Assembly (NCBI GenBank): GCA_030429365.1 | Contig: JAUIEW010000003.1 | Coordinates: 1 to 59,535 of the forward strand | Direction: 5' to 3' | Length of the DNA: 59,535 bases | Origin: Phycisphaerae bacterium | GTDB lineage: Bacteria > Planctomycetota > Phycisphaerae > UBA1845 | Shown: piece by piece, positions 24,619-33,462 of the stretch | Layout of the letters: each line of letters opens with the position of its first letter | Numbering within the stretch: position 1 is the stretch's first letter | Made by a program: the position numbers and the translations under genes | The notes under the pieces: generated by a model | What the model saw: the letters and a program-made list of their open reading frames with translations, nothing else | What the model was told of the DNA's origin: nothing | The model's database searches: none

Positions 24619-26532
24619 ATGTGGCCAATCAAGACCTGCATATTCTTCGCTGGATTCATCAGTTCCTGCGGGCTCTCCCTGCTGTTCCCGATCATCGGCA
24701 TCATCACGTACATGATGATTTACCAGCTCAACCCGGACGACACCTGGTGGGGAAAACCGCTTGAAGACATGGACGTCAGGCTGTCGCTGACGGCGGCGGT
24801 CTGCATGATCCTGGGCATGCTGATCAGTTCCGCCCGCGTGCCCAAGTCGCGGCAGGTCGTCGGCGATTGGCTGTTTCTCCTGTCTACATTCACAATCATC
24901 GTGTTGAGCAGTCTTTGGGTTGGAACCGGCACAACCGAATACGGCGACATGCTGGCGGACAAGATGGTCAAGATGACGATCTTTCTTTTCTGCATGGTGC
25001 GCATGGCCGGAACGACGCGCAACTTCCGTTTGGTGCTCTGGTCGTTTGCGATCGGAACGCTTTACATCGGGTATGAGGCGTACAATGCCAGCGCTTCGGA
25101 CTTTGCAGACGGGCGGCTGAACTTCATCGGCGGTCCCGATTTTCGAGAATCATCGGGTCTGGCCGTTCACATGGCCGCCATGCTCCCGCTGCTTGGTATC
25201 TTGTTCTTGTCGGTCAAGCGGTGGCGCTGGAAGGCACTGCTCGTGATCGCGGGGATTCTCGCAGTCAACACGATTGTCCAATGCAGAACGCGTTCGGCGT
25301 TTGTCGGGCTGATCGTGGGATCCATCTTCGCCATCCTGCTGCTGCCGCGCCGACATCGATTGAAGGTGAGCGTGTCGCTGATTGCCGCGATGATTGGAAT
25401 GTATTCGCTTGCCGACGAGCATTTTTGGAACCGGATGCAGACCATTGTCGGACACGAAACCTATGCCGAGGAAGGTGCGATTCAGGCCAGAATCGAATTG
25501 TGGGGCGCCGGGTGGCGCATGTTTCTCGATCACCCATTTGGCGTCGGCATCGGTCAATTCAAACAAGCCGTCGAAAACTACAACACCGGCGCCGAACTCT
25601 ACGCATTCTCAATCCCGCGCCGCGTCACGCATAACAGCTATCTGCTATGCATGACAGAGTTGGGTGTTCAGGGGATCACCGTCCTTTTTGCATTGTTCGT
25701 TCTGACGTTTTGGAAACTTCGACAGTGTTGGCACTGGTCGAGAACGGAAGGCGACTCGTCGCCGATCAAACTCTATGCGTATGGATGCTTCGTCGCCATT
25801 GTGATTTACTCGGTCGCAGCCGCGTTCACCGACCGTTTGTATACCGAATCGTTCTGGTGGGTGTTGGCGCTACCGACATGTCTGGAACGCGCTGCCGCCA
25901 GACGCTATGCCGATCAGTTTCAGCTGGCTGGCGAGGACAATGTGGAGCCGGAACTCTCAGCCGACTTGGAAATGGATATCGACCCGGACGAAGACAGCGT
26001 GAACGTCGCCTGGCCGCCAACCCCAAGGCGATCTCTGCACGGACCCGTGAGGCAGCTAAGGCCAACGATCGCGCCGCACAGCCCTGTCGAGAGAGTGGCC
26101 AGATCGTCATTTACGGAAATAGCGAACCGCACAGCGCGAGCGCAAAAGCGCGTGTCCGAAAGTCTCTTTGCCGGAAATGCACCACGGACTGTTGGTCACT
26201 TCAAGTCCACCGACACAATCGTCGCCAAGGTGGAATCACTTCTCGGAGATTCCGCCCACGAAACGCGCATGTTTGATTTGGAAGAAGGTGTTGGGAAGCG
26301 AGCAGCCCGAGCCAACGCCGTGACCGTCAGCTACGAAGGCCAGCTCAGCAATGGCACAACGTTCGACTCGGCCCACAAAGCACGCATCGAGCTGAAGGAC
26401 ATCATGCCAGAGTTGGCATTGGGCATCCGAACCATGCGCGAAGCCGGCAGACGACGCATCGTCATTCCACCGAACACCACCAGCGACGAAACCATGATCT
26501 TTGACGTCACCCTGCTCAAAGTCCACGGCTGA
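24619..26532 (+). CDS. O-antigen ligase/polymerase fused to a C-terminal FKBP-like domain
   Basis: The first 440 or so residues are a multispanning membrane protein of the Wzy/WaaL/O-glycosylation-ligase type. It has the conserved loop G-V-G-I-G-Q-F-K, Y-N-T-G and R-V-T-H-N-S-Y-L-L-C-M-T-E-L-G, which in this superfamily carries the sugar-transfer residues. A hydrophilic linker (about 440-550) follows. Residues 551-637 then match an FKBP prolyl isomerase fold: V-S-Y-E-G, G-T-T-F-D-S, an M-R-E-A-G-R-R-R-I-V-I-P-P strand and I-F-D-V-T-L-L-K-V. The Trp of the pocket (FKBP12 W59) is Leu and the flap loop holding Tyr82 is missing. The paralogue at 26745 lacks this domain. Confidence 0.8.
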   Translation: MWPIKTCIFFAGFISSCGLSLLFPIIGIITYMMIYQLNPDDTWWGKPLEDMDVRLSLTAAVCMILGMLISSARVPKSRQVVGDWLFLLSTFTIIVLSSLWVGTGTTEYGDMLADKMVKMTIFLFCMVRMAGTTRNFRLVLWSFAIGTLYIGYEAYNASASDFADGRLNFIGGPDFRESSGLAVHMAAMLPLLGILFLSVKRWRWKALLVIAGILAVNTIVQCRTRSAFVGLIVGSIFAILLLPRRHRLKVSVSLIAAMIGMYSLADEHFWNRMQTIVGHETYAEEGAIQARIELWGAGWRMFLDHPFGVGIGQFKQAVENYNTGAELYAFSIPRRVTHNSYLLCMTELGVQGITVLFALFVLTFWKLRQCWHWSRTEGDSSPIKLYAYGCFVAIVIYSVAAAFTDRLYTESFWWVLALPTCLERAAARRYADQFQLAGEDNVEPELSADLEMDIDPDEDSVNVAWPPTPRRSLHGPVRQLRPTIAPHSPVERVARSSFTEIANRTARAQKRVSESLFAGNAPRTVGHFKSTDTIVAKVESLLGDSAHETRMFDLEEGVGKRAARANAVTVSYEGQLSNGTTFDSAHKARIELKDIMPELALGIRTMREAGRRRIVIPPNTTSDETMIFDVTLLKVHG

Positions 26533-26744
26533 GTCGTTGCGGCTTGGTCACGTTCAATAAGACCAAACACACCCCTTTGGTGATCAAGGGCGACGGCGCC
26601 AGCGGCACACCGCTGCATCGTCCGTCCGAAAACGCCAGCATTCTTACCCACTGAACCGCAGATTTCTCCAATCCAAATGCGTTTTTGCCGAATCAGTTAT
26701 AGGAACTTCGCGACAATCGCGCAGGCCCCCGGTGAGAAGACGCT

Positions 26745-28169
26745 TTGCTCGGACAGACAACCACATTTCTTTGGCCGCTTAAGACCTGCCTGTTCTTCGT
26801 GGCGTTCGTGTGCGCGTGCGGATTGTCGCTTGTGTTTCCGATCGTCGGCATCGTCAACTACATGCTCGTCTATCAGTTGCACCCCGGAAAAATGTGGTGG
26901 GGGCAGCCGCTTGATGATCTTGGCATCCGCTATTCAATGACGGCTGCCATGTGCCTGGTTCTGGGCATGCTGCTCAGTGGTGGGCGCGTTCCCAAATCCA
27001 AGACGCTGCTGGGCTCGTGGCTGCTGCTCGTGTTGTTCTTTACGGGCATTGTGCTCTGGAGCTTTGCACTCAATCCCGGCAACACCGACTACGGCGCGAT
27101 TCTCGCGGACAAGATGGTCAAGATGGCCATCTTCCTGATCTGCCTCGTGCGCATGGGTTCGGTCCGGGGTAATTTCAAAGTACTCTTGTGGACGTTCGTC
27201 GCCGGCACCATCGTCATCGGATACGACGCACTCGGCGCTCCCCAAGACGACTTTGCCGATGGACGCCTGAACTTTGTTGGAGGTCCGGACTTTCGTGAGT
27301 CTTCGGGTCTGGCGGTGCACATGGCTGCCATGGTCCCCTTGATTGGCGTGGTCTTCATGGTCACCAAGCCCAAGCAATGGCGTGCGGTCGCTGCGTTGAG
27401 CGGTATTCTCGCTGTCAATACGATCGTCCTGTGTCGCACACGATCCGCTTTCGTCGGATTGCTCGCAGGAGGGGCCATTGCCTTGATGATGGTCCCGCGC
27501 GGTTGGCGTTTGAAAACCTACTCGGCGATCATCGTCGGATGCATCGGGGCATTCTCGCTGGCCGATCAGCACTTCTGGGATCGAATGACCACGATCATGC
27601 GACCAGACGACTACGCCTCCGACGGCGCCATTCAGTCACGAATCGAATTGTGGACCGTCGCCCGCGAAATGTTCCTGGATCACCCGTTTGGCGTCGGCGT
27701 CGGCCGATTCAAGGACTACGCCCACCTCTACAACACCGGCGACTATCTCTACGCGTTTGAAGAACCAGGCCGCGTCGCCCACAACAGCTACCTGCTCTGC
27801 ATCACGGAGTTGGGCATTCATGGATTTGCTGTATTCGTGTTGATCATCTGCATCGTGCTGCTCAAGTTGCGGCGGTGTTTCCAACTCGCCATCGAATCTG
27901 AAGATCCGCACACATCGCGATTGCTGGCCTATGGATGCTTCCTGTCGGTGATCATCTATCTGACGTCGGCGGCGTTTACGGATCGTTTGTACACCGAATC
28001 CTTCTGGTGGGTCTTGGCGCTACCCGTCTGCCTTGAGCGTGCGTTGGCCACGGAAGCCATCGAGCAGGAAGAACTCGAACCAGAACTGAACCCCATGTGG
28101 GCCCCATTGTATGACGACGAACTCATCCACATCCCGACCTCAGATTCTCCACGTTGTGCATTCACTTGA
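26745..28169 (+). CDS. O-antigen ligase/polymerase paralogue (no FKBP part)
   Basis: This 474-residue membrane protein is colinear with the first 430 residues of the upstream paralogue: K-T-C near the N-terminus, F-A-D-G-R-L-N-F with F-R-E-S-S-G-L-A-V-H-M-A-A-M, G-V-G-V-G-R-F-K, H-N-S-Y-L-L-C, and F-T-D-R-L-Y-T-E-S-F-W-W-V-L-A-L-P. This shows a tandem duplication. It probably polymerises or ligates oligosaccharides at the inner membrane. It starts at TTG with GGTGAG eight bases ahead. Its last 59 bases overlap the next gene's start. It has a short, acidic C-terminus. Confidence 0.8.
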   Translation: MLGQTTTFLWPLKTCLFFVAFVCACGLSLVFPIVGIVNYMLVYQLHPGKMWWGQPLDDLGIRYSMTAAMCLVLGMLLSGGRVPKSKTLLGSWLLLVLFFTGIVLWSFALNPGNTDYGAILADKMVKMAIFLICLVRMGSVRGNFKVLLWTFVAGTIVIGYDALGAPQDDFADGRLNFVGGPDFRESSGLAVHMAAMVPLIGVVFMVTKPKQWRAVAALSGILAVNTIVLCRTRSAFVGLLAGGAIALMMVPRGWRLKTYSAIIVGCIGAFSLADQHFWDRMTTIMRPDDYASDGAIQSRIELWTVAREMFLDHPFGVGVGRFKDYAHLYNTGDYLYAFEEPGRVAHNSYLLCITELGIHGFAVFVLIICIVLLKLRRCFQLAIESEDPHTSRLLAYGCFLSVIIYLTSAAFTDRLYTESFWWVLALPVCLERALATEAIEQEELEPELNPMWAPLYDDELIHIPTSDSPRCAFT

Positions 28170-29319
28170 ACCGGGTGGAACGGAGCGGATGCTGTGTCGT
28201 CTCGTTGAGAAGCTCGACGGCGATGGCGCGGACCATCATATCTGCAGCCTGCGCGATCCCCGGCCATTCGAAGGCACGCTCGGCGACAACCTGAAGGTCT
28301 TTTCGCTTTCCGCGCGCAACCGTGATCGGTTTCTCTACCGCAGGTTGGCCGACGCCATCCGACAGCGGAAGATCAACATCGTTCACGCCCGCAATTGGGG
28401 CACGTGGACCGACGCGGCGCTGGCCTGCCGATCGTTAAGCGACGTGCAACTCGTCCTGGGTTTTCATGGACTGCAGAATGGTCAATCATTCACCACGTTG
28501 CAGCGCATTCGCTCAAAACTACTGGGATTGGCCGCGTACCCCGCAACCGCCGTCTCACATGCAGCGCGAGACCTGTTGACCAGTACGCTCGGATTCACCG
28601 CGTCACGGATCAATGTCATCCCCAACGGCGTCGATTGCAGTCGATTCGCGCCACCGTCTGATCAATCCTGGCGCTCCGCCCGTGCCCGACTCAATCTGAC
28701 CGGCGCCGAACTTGTCGTGGGGTCGGTCGCGAATTTCTTTGAGCGCGTCAAGGGCTTGGATGTCTTGATCGATTCGTTCGGCGAAGTCGCAGCGAAGGAA
28801 CCAGACGCACGTCTCGTGCTCGTTGGGTATGGCCCCCTTGAAACCGAGATCCGATCGCAAATCGAACGCCTGAACCTCACCAACCGAGTCACGCTGACCG
28901 GCAGGGTTGAGCGCGTCGAAGACGTGCTGCCGGCGTTTGATGTGTTTGTCTGCAGCAGTCGCTCCGAGGGCTTAAGCAACGCGGTGCTCGAAGCGATGGC
29001 CAGCGGGCTCGCCAGCGTTGTCACCGACGTTTCCGATCACCGCAAGATGTTCGAAAACATTGACGCCGAGTCGATCGTCCCGCCCGAAGATGCCAGCCGC
29101 CTCGCCGCCGCGATCCTGCGACTTCTAAACAGGCCCGGTCTGCGCAACGACATTGGATCGGCATCGCGCGCATTGGTTCAACGTCGTTTCGATTTTGCAA
29201 CGTGTGCGAACGGCTACAAGACGTTGTACGCGGACATGGTGGGAGATGCTTTCAATCAGTGGTTGGGAGACGTTGGCGGTGAGAAACCTACGCCATCTGA
29301 GTCTGCGGTTGCGGGTTAG
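28111..29319 (+). CDS. GT4-family glycosyltransferase
   Basis: This 402-residue GT-B enzyme transfers a sugar from an activated donor. The N-terminus has the acceptor-side H-V-V-H-S-L-E-P-G-G motif, with H-A-R-N-W-G a little later. The C-terminal half has N-V-I-P-N-G-V-D, the V-G-Y-G-P-L strand and the E-x7-E signature (S-E-G-L-S-N-A-V-L-E-A-M). The start at 28111 lies inside the preceding gene by 59 bases; a later start would remove the H-V-V motif. Its 3' end overlaps the convergent methyltransferase gene by 32 bases. The product is part of the polysaccharide pathway. Confidence 0.85.
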   Translation: MTTNSSTSRPQILHVVHSLEPGGTERMLCRLVEKLDGDGADHHICSLRDPRPFEGTLGDNLKVFSLSARNRDRFLYRRLADAIRQRKINIVHARNWGTWTDAALACRSLSDVQLVLGFHGLQNGQSFTTLQRIRSKLLGLAAYPATAVSHAARDLLTSTLGFTASRINVIPNGVDCSRFAPPSDQSWRSARARLNLTGAELVVGSVANFFERVKGLDVLIDSFGEVAAKEPDARLVLVGYGPLETEIRSQIERLNLTNRVTLTGRVERVEDVLPAFDVFVCSSRSEGLSNAVLEAMASGLASVVTDVSDHRKMFENIDAESIVPPEDASRLAAAILRLLNRPGLRNDIGSASRALVQRRFDFATCANGYKTLYADMVGDAFNQWLGDVGGEKPTPSESAVAG

Positions 29320-30118
29320 CTAGCTGCTTGGGCGTGACGACCACAAAGTCAAACGCCAGATGCCTAACAATATCCTGCACCTTGCGTCCCATGGGCCACT
29401 CCGCGATTCGCTGCATCAACTCGCTGCTCGCATACTTCTGCGGACTGACGCGGAGGCCATGTTTGCGTGCATGCTTTCCGATGGTTGACGCCGAATAGAA
29501 CGTGTGATTCGACACGGGGAAACGATAGTTGCGGTTGAAGACCCGCTCGGCGACGAGTTTTCGAAGACGAACCGGCAGCAGCGAAATGAACGGCAACTTG
29601 TAAAGCGCATCGCGCCGGACCATGCGAAAGGCTGTTCCGGTGTAAACGACTGCAATTCCCGTCGGCGTCAGAACTCGGGCCATCTCCGCAAAGAAGAGGT
29701 CGAGATCTTCGACGATTTCAAGCACCCCCAGCGAAATAACCACGTCGAAGCTCTGCGATTGAATCGGCCAATGCGTCAACGCATTGAAACGCGCGAACCG
29801 CAGGCTCCCGCTTGCATCGGCGTCAGGCGTTGCGGCATCGTCGTTGATTGCCCGAGCGAGTTGGTCATAGTCGTGGTCGAACATATCGGCACCGACACAA
29901 TGAGCGCCGCGAGCATACATCGCGCAGATGTCACCACCGTGCGCTGCCCCGACATCGAGCACGCGCATGTTGCGCAGGCTTCCGATGCGTGATTCAATTT
30001 CCTTCGCCAAGCGCAGCCCGCGCTCAAAGCGACCGACCCGCCACTTGCGGGCTTTTTCGTGGGGCGCGTTGGCTTCGACCACACGGCGGTATCGTTCGCG
30101 AATCTGCTGCGTGTTCAT
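29288..30118 (-). CDS. Class I SAM-dependent methyltransferase
   Basis: The 276-residue protein has a SAM motif I (V-L-D-V-G-A-A-H-G-G, about residues 53-62), then G-A-D-M-F-D and F-D-V-V-I-S-L-G-V-L-E. The helix-strand ending in V-L-T-P-T-G-I-A completes the fold. It has a basic N-terminal helix and an FLAF/VVVT C-terminal strand. It is the last gene of a four-gene minus-strand operon: its ATG overlaps the acyltransferase stop by four bases. Its coding end runs 32 bases into the convergent GT4 gene. A role in modifying the surface polysaccharide is inferred. Confidence 0.8.
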   Translation of the reverse strand: MNTQQIRERYRRVVEANAPHEKARKWRVGRFERGLRLAKEIESRIGSLRNMRVLDVGAAHGGDICAMYARGAHCVGADMFDHDYDQLARAINDDAATPDADASGSLRFARFNALTHWPIQSQSFDVVISLGVLEIVEDLDLFFAEMARVLTPTGIAVVYTGTAFRMVRRDALYKLPFISLLPVRLRKLVAERVFNRNYRFPVSNHTFYSASTIGKHARKHGLRVSPQKYASSELMQRIAEWPMGRKVQDIVRHLAFDFVVVTPKQLANPQPQTQMA

Positions 30119-31296
30119 GCGCCCGCCCCCTTGGAAGATGAAACGTGAGCACCATCGGGCTTGGGTTGGTTGCGCAGACGATCCTTCAACTTCAACCAGC
30201 GTTCGTCGCCAAGCATGCGTTGGGCGAGATGCTTCATCCGTTGCGACAACTGTTCCTTGGCGATGACGGTCGTTGCTGGCCGACGAAAACCCACCATCAC
30301 CGTCGCCTGCGTGGATTGCGACTTCGCCAATCGAAATTTGTATGGCTCGTCACCGCGCAGGAAATCGTACCGCGTCATCGATTCGGCGATTGCCTGTTCA
30401 ATGCTGGCAGTCATCAACACCATCCCGGCATTGAGGACATCCGAGTCCGGATCACGCCCGATCTGATAGAAGCTAGCCGTCTGATTAAAATGAAACGCCA
30501 GGAGCACGCCTTCGGTTCGACCACCAACCTTTAACGTGTAGGCGCGAAACCAGTCTTCGTCAGCCGCCCGCGTGCAAAATGTCGTTAGAAATGAACGCAT
30601 GGGTAAGCTTGAAAAGTTGCTTTCAAGCCCTACCGCATTCCAACGCATTGCGTGAAGCGAACAGAACTCATTGAGCACTTGGTACAGGCTGTTCTTGCCC
30701 CAATTCAATTGTATTTCGGCGCCGGATTCGGCCAGTTTTCGTCGACTGCGGCGGACGGCTGACCGCCGCTTATGCGAAAGCGTCGACAAGTACGCGTCGA
30801 ATGAATCGGGCAGTTGAATGTAGGGCAGCGTCTGTATTTCGCGATTGACTTCGCGGTATCGGTTCTGCAGCGCCCAATCGCCAAGCAACCGCTGAGTCGG
30901 CGAATCGCACGCCACGCCATCAAGCAGCAAACCATCGTAGTCGTTACAGTTTTCCTGAACAAACTTCAGAAACGCCCGCCCGACGACGTCGCGCCGTTTT
31001 GGATCGCACACAAAGTCCAGATGATCGCCTTTGACCCTGTCACTACCCATGAACTTGACCCATCGCACACCGTCGTCGCGCGAGATGCACAACGGCCAAA
31101 CCCCTTCGACGCCATCGCTCGATTCGGCGACCAACACGAATGGCTCAGTTTCGCCGCCCACCGTTTCTGCCCAAGGCACACACCACTCGCGCGTGCAAAA
31201 CATGGACGCCGACGGATTGGACTGCACTGCCTCGCGCCACGCCTGCTGCAGGCGAAAGTCGCTGATTTTGCGATAGGATTTGACGTTTAAATCCAC
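30115..31296 (-). CDS. CelD/FemAB-like GNAT acyltransferase
   Basis: This 393-residue protein resembles CelD/BcsL and FemAB-like proteins, which contain duplicated GNAT domains and act in exopolysaccharide or peptidoglycan-type biosynthesis. Characteristic parts are M-F-C-T-R-E-W near the N-terminus, H-K-R-R-S-A-V-R-R-S-R-R, then A-F-H-F-N-Q-T-A-S-F-Y-Q-I-G and Y-D-F-L-R-G-D-E-P-Y-K. It starts at GTG 31296, ten bases inside the deacetylase gene's end, with GGAG nine bases upstream. In exosortase-associated clusters the corresponding gene lies next to a polysaccharide deacetylase, as here. The transferred group is unknown. Confidence 0.8.
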   Translation of the reverse strand: MDLNVKSYRKISDFRLQQAWREAVQSNPSASMFCTREWCVPWAETVGGETEPFVLVAESSDGVEGVWPLCISRDDGVRWVKFMGSDRVKGDHLDFVCDPKRRDVVGRAFLKFVQENCNDYDGLLLDGVACDSPTQRLLGDWALQNRYREVNREIQTLPYIQLPDSFDAYLSTLSHKRRSAVRRSRRKLAESGAEIQLNWGKNSLYQVLNEFCSLHAMRWNAVGLESNFSSLPMRSFLTTFCTRAADEDWFRAYTLKVGGRTEGVLLAFHFNQTASFYQIGRDPDSDVLNAGMVLMTASIEQAIAESMTRYDFLRGDEPYKFRLAKSQSTQATVMVGFRRPATTVIAKEQLSQRMKHLAQRMLGDERWLKLKDRLRNQPKPDGAHVSSSKGAGA

Positions 31297-32327
31297 CCTT
31301 GCTGTCTCCGGCGGCGTTTGTCGAGCAGTCCGCTGATTTCGAGCATGAACCGCATGCGCGTGTGTCCCATGCCGACGCATACACGTGGGAGTGCAAAGCT
31401 GGGCGAAGACTTGGTGCAGAATCCCGCCTCCGTGGAAACGGCGTACTTGAACCCGGCTTGGGCGATGGCGCTGGCATCGGCGTCGTCAAAATCACCGGGG
31501 CCGCCATTGGGATAAGCGAAGCCGACGGGTTCGATGTTCAATCGCTGGCGAATATCGTCGAAGCACTTCGACACCTGGCTGGTGCGCGTCGCCCGCGTCT
31601 GACGCGACAAGATGGCGTGGTCGACGGTGTGACCGCCAACTTCATGCCCCTCGTCGATCAGGGTCCGCAGTTGCAACCAGGAGAGCGGTTTGAGCGCGTG
31701 GACTGCTTCCTGCGGTGCTCGGGTAAGCACCTGACCATCCACGCGCGACAGAATTCGCTGCAGCGTTTCGATCCCCAACGTTTTATGCGAATTGGGCTGC
31801 TTACAGATCTCATCCAGCGCCGGCGATGATGCATCCTTCTGCATTCTGGGGAAAGTACGAAGGAGTTGAACAATCTCAGCCGCTGGCATTCTTCGCGACG
31901 TCACCAAACCGGTCGAAACGTAGAACGACGCGGGAATGCCCAACTCATTGAGTACCGGTCGAGCATAGGCAAACGTGCATGCCGGCACATCGTCGAAAGT
32001 GACAGCAATCTGGGGAGTTGCAACGTGGCGCTTCGATTCAATACCGAATTGGTCAGCAAGCCGGACGACTTGGGCAAACGATCGAACGATCTGCATCTGC
32101 TCGCGAAACTGACTCTGCGTGACGAAGTATCCCGGCACCCAGGACGCGCCCGCAAGTTCGTCGGCGATCACCCCGTGATAGCAGAGAATGCGCAGCGACT
32201 GGCGTGCCCGGAACACGCTGCGCAGAATCCCGCGACTTGGCGAGAATCTGCGCTCAACGCTCTTTTGCGATTTGTCGTGTGGGTGATTCGGCGATTGCGT
32301 CGGTGTTGATAGGGTCTGAACGGCCAT
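31287..32327 (-). CDS. Polysaccharide deacetylase (NodB-like)
   Basis: This 346-residue NodB-homology enzyme removes acetyl groups from N-acetyl sugars in a growing polysaccharide. It has the metal-binding T-F-D-D (motif 1), the G-H-T-V-D-H (motif 2) and a later F-A-Y-P-N-G-G motif. The start is taken as the ATG at 32327; the longer frame to 32477 has an Arg-rich, shadow-like N-terminus. About 90 residues precede the catalytic fold and look disordered. It overlaps the acyltransferase gene by ten bases and follows a methyltransferase in the same operon. Confidence 0.85.
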   Translation of the reverse strand: MAVQTLSTPTQSPNHPHDKSQKSVERRFSPSRGILRSVFRARQSLRILCYHGVIADELAGASWVPGYFVTQSQFREQMQIVRSFAQVVRLADQFGIESKRHVATPQIAVTFDDVPACTFAYARPVLNELGIPASFYVSTGLVTSRRMPAAEIVQLLRTFPRMQKDASSPALDEICKQPNSHKTLGIETLQRILSRVDGQVLTRAPQEAVHALKPLSWLQLRTLIDEGHEVGGHTVDHAILSRQTRATRTSQVSKCFDDIRQRLNIEPVGFAYPNGGPGDFDDADASAIAQAGFKYAVSTEAGFCTKSSPSFALPRVCVGMGHTRMRFMLEISGLLDKRRRRQQGWI

Positions 32328-32457
32328 CCATGGCACTCCGTTTTCGGTTCGCAACCGCTGATAAGTTGCTGCTTTGTTTGGATCGCATACGTCCCTGTTG
32401 CGAGTCCAGCCGCCTTTCCGACCAGCCGCCTTTCCGATTCGTGCAGCGTTAGCGGCA

Positions 32458-33045
32458 CTACTGCTTCTTCTGAGCACTGCTGATCGACAGTCCGCGATAC
32501 CAATCCACCGTGCAGTCCGGATCGAATCGCTCGAAGTGGTTTCGATAGTCGGACAGCGTGTTCTGCCAGATGTTGTCGGCCGGCTTGCGCCCGGAACAGT
32601 CCGTGGCGATGATCAGGATGAAGCGGCCTCCCGGTTTGAGATAGCGCATGAGGTTGCGGGTCAATCCGAGCGCCGTCTCGCCGGCAAGATCGTAGTGATA
32701 AAGACTGCATCCCCGCGTGATGACGATGTCGAAACTCGACTCGTCAAACGGCAGGTCAGCCGTCGCGTCGCCGTGTACGTAGGAGCGATTCGGATACTTG
32801 TTGCGGGCGTATTCGATACCCGAGGCGTTGATGTCCAAACCGACGCAGTCAAATCCCATGCGACAATATAGATTCGTATGGAACCCGCTCCCGCACGCGA
32901 TCTCGAGCATCCGCAGGCCACGAGGCAGACTGAAACGCTTCACAAGGTGCTTGCGGTGCCACAGCCACTCGCGAACGGTGCTGTATTGCCACCCGCCGGA
33001 CACATAGAAATCGTCGTAAATCGTTGGCGCAAATGCAGTTGCCAT
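32458..33045 (-). CDS. Class I SAM-dependent methyltransferase
   Basis: The 195-residue enzyme has motif I L-E-I-A-C-G-S-G-F (about residues 47-55), acidic L-D-I-N and the D-I-V-I-T-R-G strand, followed by Y-L-K-P-G-G. The ATG at 33045 starts the first gene of the minus-strand operon, opposite the Wzz-like gene. The N-terminus has an aromatic-rich segment (YDDFYVSGGWQY) of the kind seen in small-molecule methyltransferases. Substrate unknown; likely a sugar in the cluster's product. Confidence 0.8.
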   Translation of the reverse strand: MATAFAPTIYDDFYVSGGWQYSTVREWLWHRKHLVKRFSLPRGLRMLEIACGSGFHTNLYCRMGFDCVGLDINASGIEYARNKYPNRSYVHGDATADLPFDESSFDIVITRGCSLYHYDLAGETALGLTRNLMRYLKPGGRFILIIATDCSGRKPADNIWQNTLSDYRNHFERFDPDCTVDWYRGLSISSAQKKQ

Positions 33046-33462
33046 TATCCAGTGTCCCCGTTTCCATCCTCGAATTCAGAACGTCTCGACCCACAGGCCA
33101 ACCGCCAGCGCGAGCGAATCGCGTCAGGCAAGACGCAAACGTCCCATTATTGTCGGCTGTTTGGAGGCCCCATTTGAGGTTTACAGGACGTGCAACCGAT
33201 TGCCCAATCCTCGCCCCTTGAACCTCTAACTGATTATCGGTCCTTCTTCTGAGGCTCTTTTGAATTCATTCGCAGCGAACGGTTCAGGTCATATCGGCCA
33301 AATCCGATAAACACATGGATATAACGCGCTGCGTCCAGACGTTTTCGGTCGCCAGCGCCAACGAGCCGGACCGCATCCGGGTCGAAGCTGTCATCTAAGA
33401 AAAGAGAAATGCAATCTGCGGGCCGCATTCAGAGTGGAGAGCGTTCTCGAAATGGAGTCGAC
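33046..33462. promoter_or_regulatory. Divergent intergenic region of the polysaccharide cluster
   Basis: About 417 bases separate the divergent methyltransferase and Wzz-like genes. The open frames here are short and carry no ribosome sites. The region must hold promoters for both operons, but I cannot point to a convincing -35/-10 pair or a terminator hairpin. Confidence 0.4.
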
